Source: JBLHGN01 sp047616325
GTDB lineage: Bacteria; Pseudomonadota; Gammaproteobacteria; Pseudomonadales; Cellvibrionaceae
Assembly (NCBI GenBank): GCA_047616325.1
Contig: JBLHGN010000009.1
Span: 1 to 33,601, forward strand
Length of the DNA: 33,601 nt
Direction: 5' to 3'
The notes below the pieces were generated by a model that worked only from the letters and a program-made list of their open reading frames with translations, made no database searches and was not told the origin of the DNA. Positions within the stretch are counted from its first letter, which is position 1. The number at the start of each line of letters is the position of its first letter. Positions 31,503-33,601 of this stretch are shown here, one piece after another. Position numbers and translations under genes: made by a program.

Positions 31503-33389
31503 GTGGCGTTTGATTATGGGTCGATAGATTTAGGTTTAAAAAACCCCTTTAAAAAGCAGGGCGCTGTTACGTCAGTGCGCGGTGGTTTGCAGGCCCTTGT
31601 GGGAGCTGCGTTGCTTGTTTTGGCTGCCAGTCGAGTACAGGAAGACACCGGTAGTGGGTGGATATTGGTGATATTTGGTGTGTATGTTTTGGGGGGGGGA
31701 TTACGGGCTTTGGGAGTGGGGGTTTACTCGACATTTCGCTATTTTGTAGGCAGAAATCATCCTACCTCGTTGGCGCAAAATTTTAGTAAATCGCAGGTGA
31801 GTACATCGCAAGAAGAAAAGCCCTATGTGGCGTATACAGCCAAATCTCTAGAGGAGATGTTGGTGGGCAGGAAGAACGTTACCTTTGTCGAACCGAAAGG
31901 CTTTTTGGCGCGTTTGCTCCACTCGCTATTTCCAAAACTGCTCTTTATGCCGTACCCCATTCGCAATATGGCGCAGTTAATTTTTGGGGCGTGGGTCAAA
32001 ACTCTTACCGCTATAGTGGCCTTTGGCTTTGTTGCTTTTGTTTCTCTGCTTGGTTTTGCTGGAGAGGTGGGCAAACTAGCCTTTCCCATGTACACGGCTT
32101 TATTGATGTTGTATCTATTTTTTGTATGGCGCGGCGCGGGTGCGACACTCTCGCGGCAAGCTGAAAGCAAAATTGAGTCACTTGGTGGTAGTGACTTGTT
32201 CAGAGTTATATTCGTTTCCATAGTGTTGCCGGTAGTGCTTGGAACCTGCCTGTCATTAATAATTAATAAAATGGGGGTAAGCGTCGCAAGCGTTGAAAGT
32301 TGGCTATCCCTTATTGCCGAATTGAATTCGGGGTTTTATCTGTTCGGAATTCTTATTGGCGCCACCGTGGCAAGTGGGCTTTTTGCTTACTTGCTAAAAG
32401 TACGACTCACCAAGGCGAATCCGGTGTCGGAAGTCTCAGAGCTTCGAGAAAATTGGCAGGAAAGTGTTCACCCCAATGAGATATTTATCAATCTCGACAA
32501 TCTTGTAATGGCTAATCGGCGCTATAAAGAAGTGCCCAACCGGGTGTATCGAGAGTTGGACCCGCAGTTAGACGAGCAGGTAGAAGGTAAGGGTGGTTTT
32601 CGCGGGGAAATGATTCAAGAGGTGCAACCCCAGGTTAAGCCTATGGACTGTGGCGAAGACTACGACAAGGTGAGACTGATAAGCCTTGTGACGGGAAATG
32701 TGCTGGCACTGCTTGCGCTAATTTTTGTTGTACTATTGGCTTACGCTGTGATCGATGTGTATCTGTTTACCTCAACCGCCAAAACAAGCTTCGCAAAAAT
32801 ATTTGCCGGCGCCAGTCAAAGAAGCGAGCTCTATAAGTTGTCATCTACCGCAGCGCACTATCTAGTTGTTGGGTTTGTATTGGCGTCATTTGGAAAAATT
32901 TTAGCCAATGCCGCTCATCTATTTTACGCAGAGATTCAGTTCGAATCGCTGTTGATTTATTTTAAATGCGAAGGAACCTTTACTGAATCCAAAATCTCGA
33001 CCGGTACAGGCATTTACGATAGCACCCGCTCAGAAAATACTTTGGTGAGAAGTAGTATTACGCCGTGGATTATCGTGGCCCGTATTGTTTCTTCTACGTT
33101 TGCTGCCAGCGGACTAAGAAATCTAGAACATCCGCGGCATATTCTGGAAATGGAAAAGTCAGAAAGCGACCTAGCATCGATACGTCACGATGTTATTGAT
33201 TTTCTTAAAGACAGAGAATCTATTGCTACCATTACCAGCAAACGCGACCTGGGTAATGCTTCGCAGATTCACCAGTTGAACGAACAGACGCGTGCTGTAA
33301 CCGACCGGAGTTCTTTCGAGAAAGACACTGCAGCAGCTGGATATTTGAAGCGTGAAGACGATCTCGGTGCTAAGGAAATAGAAGGTTAG
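31503..33389 (+). CDS. Multispanning membrane protein of unknown function, 628 residues
   Basis: I do not recognise this protein. The start is GTG 31503, six bases after GAGGAG. Two hydrophobic segments lie near residues 28-45 and 50-72, then a soluble loop of about 80 residues. Four segments follow at about 160-300 (VKTLTAIVAFGFVAFVSLLG, LLMLYLFFVW, VIFVSIVLPVVLG, YLFGILIGATVASGLFAYLL). A hydrophilic stretch of about 90 residues precedes two more segments (about 395-430 and 450-475). The last 150 residues are soluble, with a charged C terminus. No motif for transport, catalysis or signalling is evident. A DUF3667-like gene begins 107 bp later on the same strand, perhaps as a partner. Confidence 0.85.
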   Translation: MAFDYGSIDLGLKNPFKKQGAVTSVRGGLQALVGAALLVLAASRVQEDTGSGWILVIFGVYVLGGGLRALGVGVYSTFRYFVGRNHPTSLAQNFSKSQVSTSQEEKPYVAYTAKSLEEMLVGRKNVTFVEPKGFLARLLHSLFPKLLFMPYPIRNMAQLIFGAWVKTLTAIVAFGFVAFVSLLGFAGEVGKLAFPMYTALLMLYLFFVWRGAGATLSRQAESKIESLGGSDLFRVIFVSIVLPVVLGTCLSLIINKMGVSVASVESWLSLIAELNSGFYLFGILIGATVASGLFAYLLKVRLTKANPVSEVSELRENWQESVHPNEIFINLDNLVMANRRYKEVPNRVYRELDPQLDEQVEGKGGFRGEMIQEVQPQVKPMDCGEDYDKVRLISLVTGNVLALLALIFVVLLAYAVIDVYLFTSTAKTSFAKIFAGASQRSELYKLSSTAAHYLVVGFVLASFGKILANAAHLFYAEIQFESLLIYFKCEGTFTESKISTGTGIYDSTRSENTLVRSSITPWIIVARIVSSTFAASGLRNLEHPRHILEMEKSESDLASIRHDVIDFLKDRESIATITSKRDLGNASQIHQLNEQTRAVTDRSSFEKDTAAAGYLKREDDLGAKEIEG

Positions 33390-33496
33390 GGCTCTATTTC
33401 TGGCTGGGCACTAGCAAGTCTTTGTTATGGCAATGCACTCGGAACTTTTACAGCAAAGCAACATAACGACTTTCCGCTTTTACATGGTATACAAAT

Positions 33497-33601
33497 ATGA
33501 TTCCCGAAAATTGTGAAAACTGCGGCGCGTCTTTAGTGGGGTCTTACTGCCATCAATGCGGACAAGGTGTAGAAAACAACTTGCGGTTTTTCGGCGATGC
33601 T
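33497..33601 (+). CDS. DUF3667-like protein with N-terminal zinc ribbon (partial, cut by window end)
   Basis: The first 35 codons of a gene that runs off the window. The opening CENCG and YCHQCGQ supply four cysteines in the CxxC-CxxC layout of a small zinc ribbon. That exact CxNCGxxLxGxYCxxCGQ pattern is typical of DUF3667 membrane proteins, whose function is unknown. The ATG at 33497 has only a weak upstream ribosome-binding site. With so little sequence the family call is tentative. Confidence 0.6.
   Translation, partial: MIPENCENCGASLVGSYCHQCGQGVENNLRFFGDA

Overview
The window reads as a chromosomal segment of a marine gammaproteobacterium, probably near Cellvibrionaceae (Saccharophagus/Teredinibacter type). 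The grounds are a sodium-type PomAB flagellar stator, gene orders known from Pseudomonas-like gammaproteobacteria (hisI-hisE-tatABC, zapA-6S RNA-ygfA, ygfB-pepP-ubiH-ubiI), and close matches to known gammaproteobacterial proteins. The genus is inference. Most of the window is housekeeping DNA, with one insertion sequence and a few regions I cannot fully explain.

Layout. 1-4041 (minus strand): xseB, ispA, hisI, hisE, tatA, tatB, tatC, with a 177-bp imperfect palindrome between hisE and tatA. 4042-6811 (plus): a palindrome-rich leader, then pomA, pomB and a PilZ-domain gene. 6812-9246: a gene-poor stretch with a decayed ISL3-family element, whose terminal inverted repeats and exact 8-bp target duplication can be located, followed by a frameshifted HNH endonuclease gene. 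9470-10339 (plus): an SMP-30/gluconolactonase-like gene. 10384-16180 (minus): ybbA, a ybbP-like permease, adhC, fghA and a truncated haemoglobin, which together look like an ABC system followed by a formaldehyde/S-nitrosoglutathione detoxification group. 16179-17300 (plus): tesA, an inverted-repeat region, and an unannotated 47-codon membrane-peptide gene with its own promoter and terminator. 17486-18984 (minus): a TIGR02449-like coiled-coil gene, zapA, 6S RNA and ygfA. 19173-23864 (plus): ygfB, pepP, ubiH and a ubiI-like gene. 24046-27521 (plus): pqiA, pqiB, pqiC. 27573-30869 (minus): pgk, fba, pfkA. 30870-31502: a 633-bp gap rich in inverted repeats. 31503-33601 (plus): a 628-residue membrane protein I do not recognise, then the start of a DUF3667-like gene.

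Working together: the Tat genes make the twin-arginine translocase. PomAB plus PilZ suggests sodium-driven motility under cyclic-di-GMP influence. AdhC and FghA oxidise formaldehyde via glutathione, and the haemoglobin may add nitric-oxide defence. UbiH and the UbiI-like enzyme hydroxylate ubiquinone precursors. PqiABC is an envelope lipid-transport system. PfkA, Fba and Pgk give Embden-Meyerhof glycolysis.

The sequence itself needs a caution. pgk carries two single-base deletions in homopolymers and the HNH gene carries two more of the same kind. Some 'pseudogenes' here may therefore be sequencing errors rather than biology.
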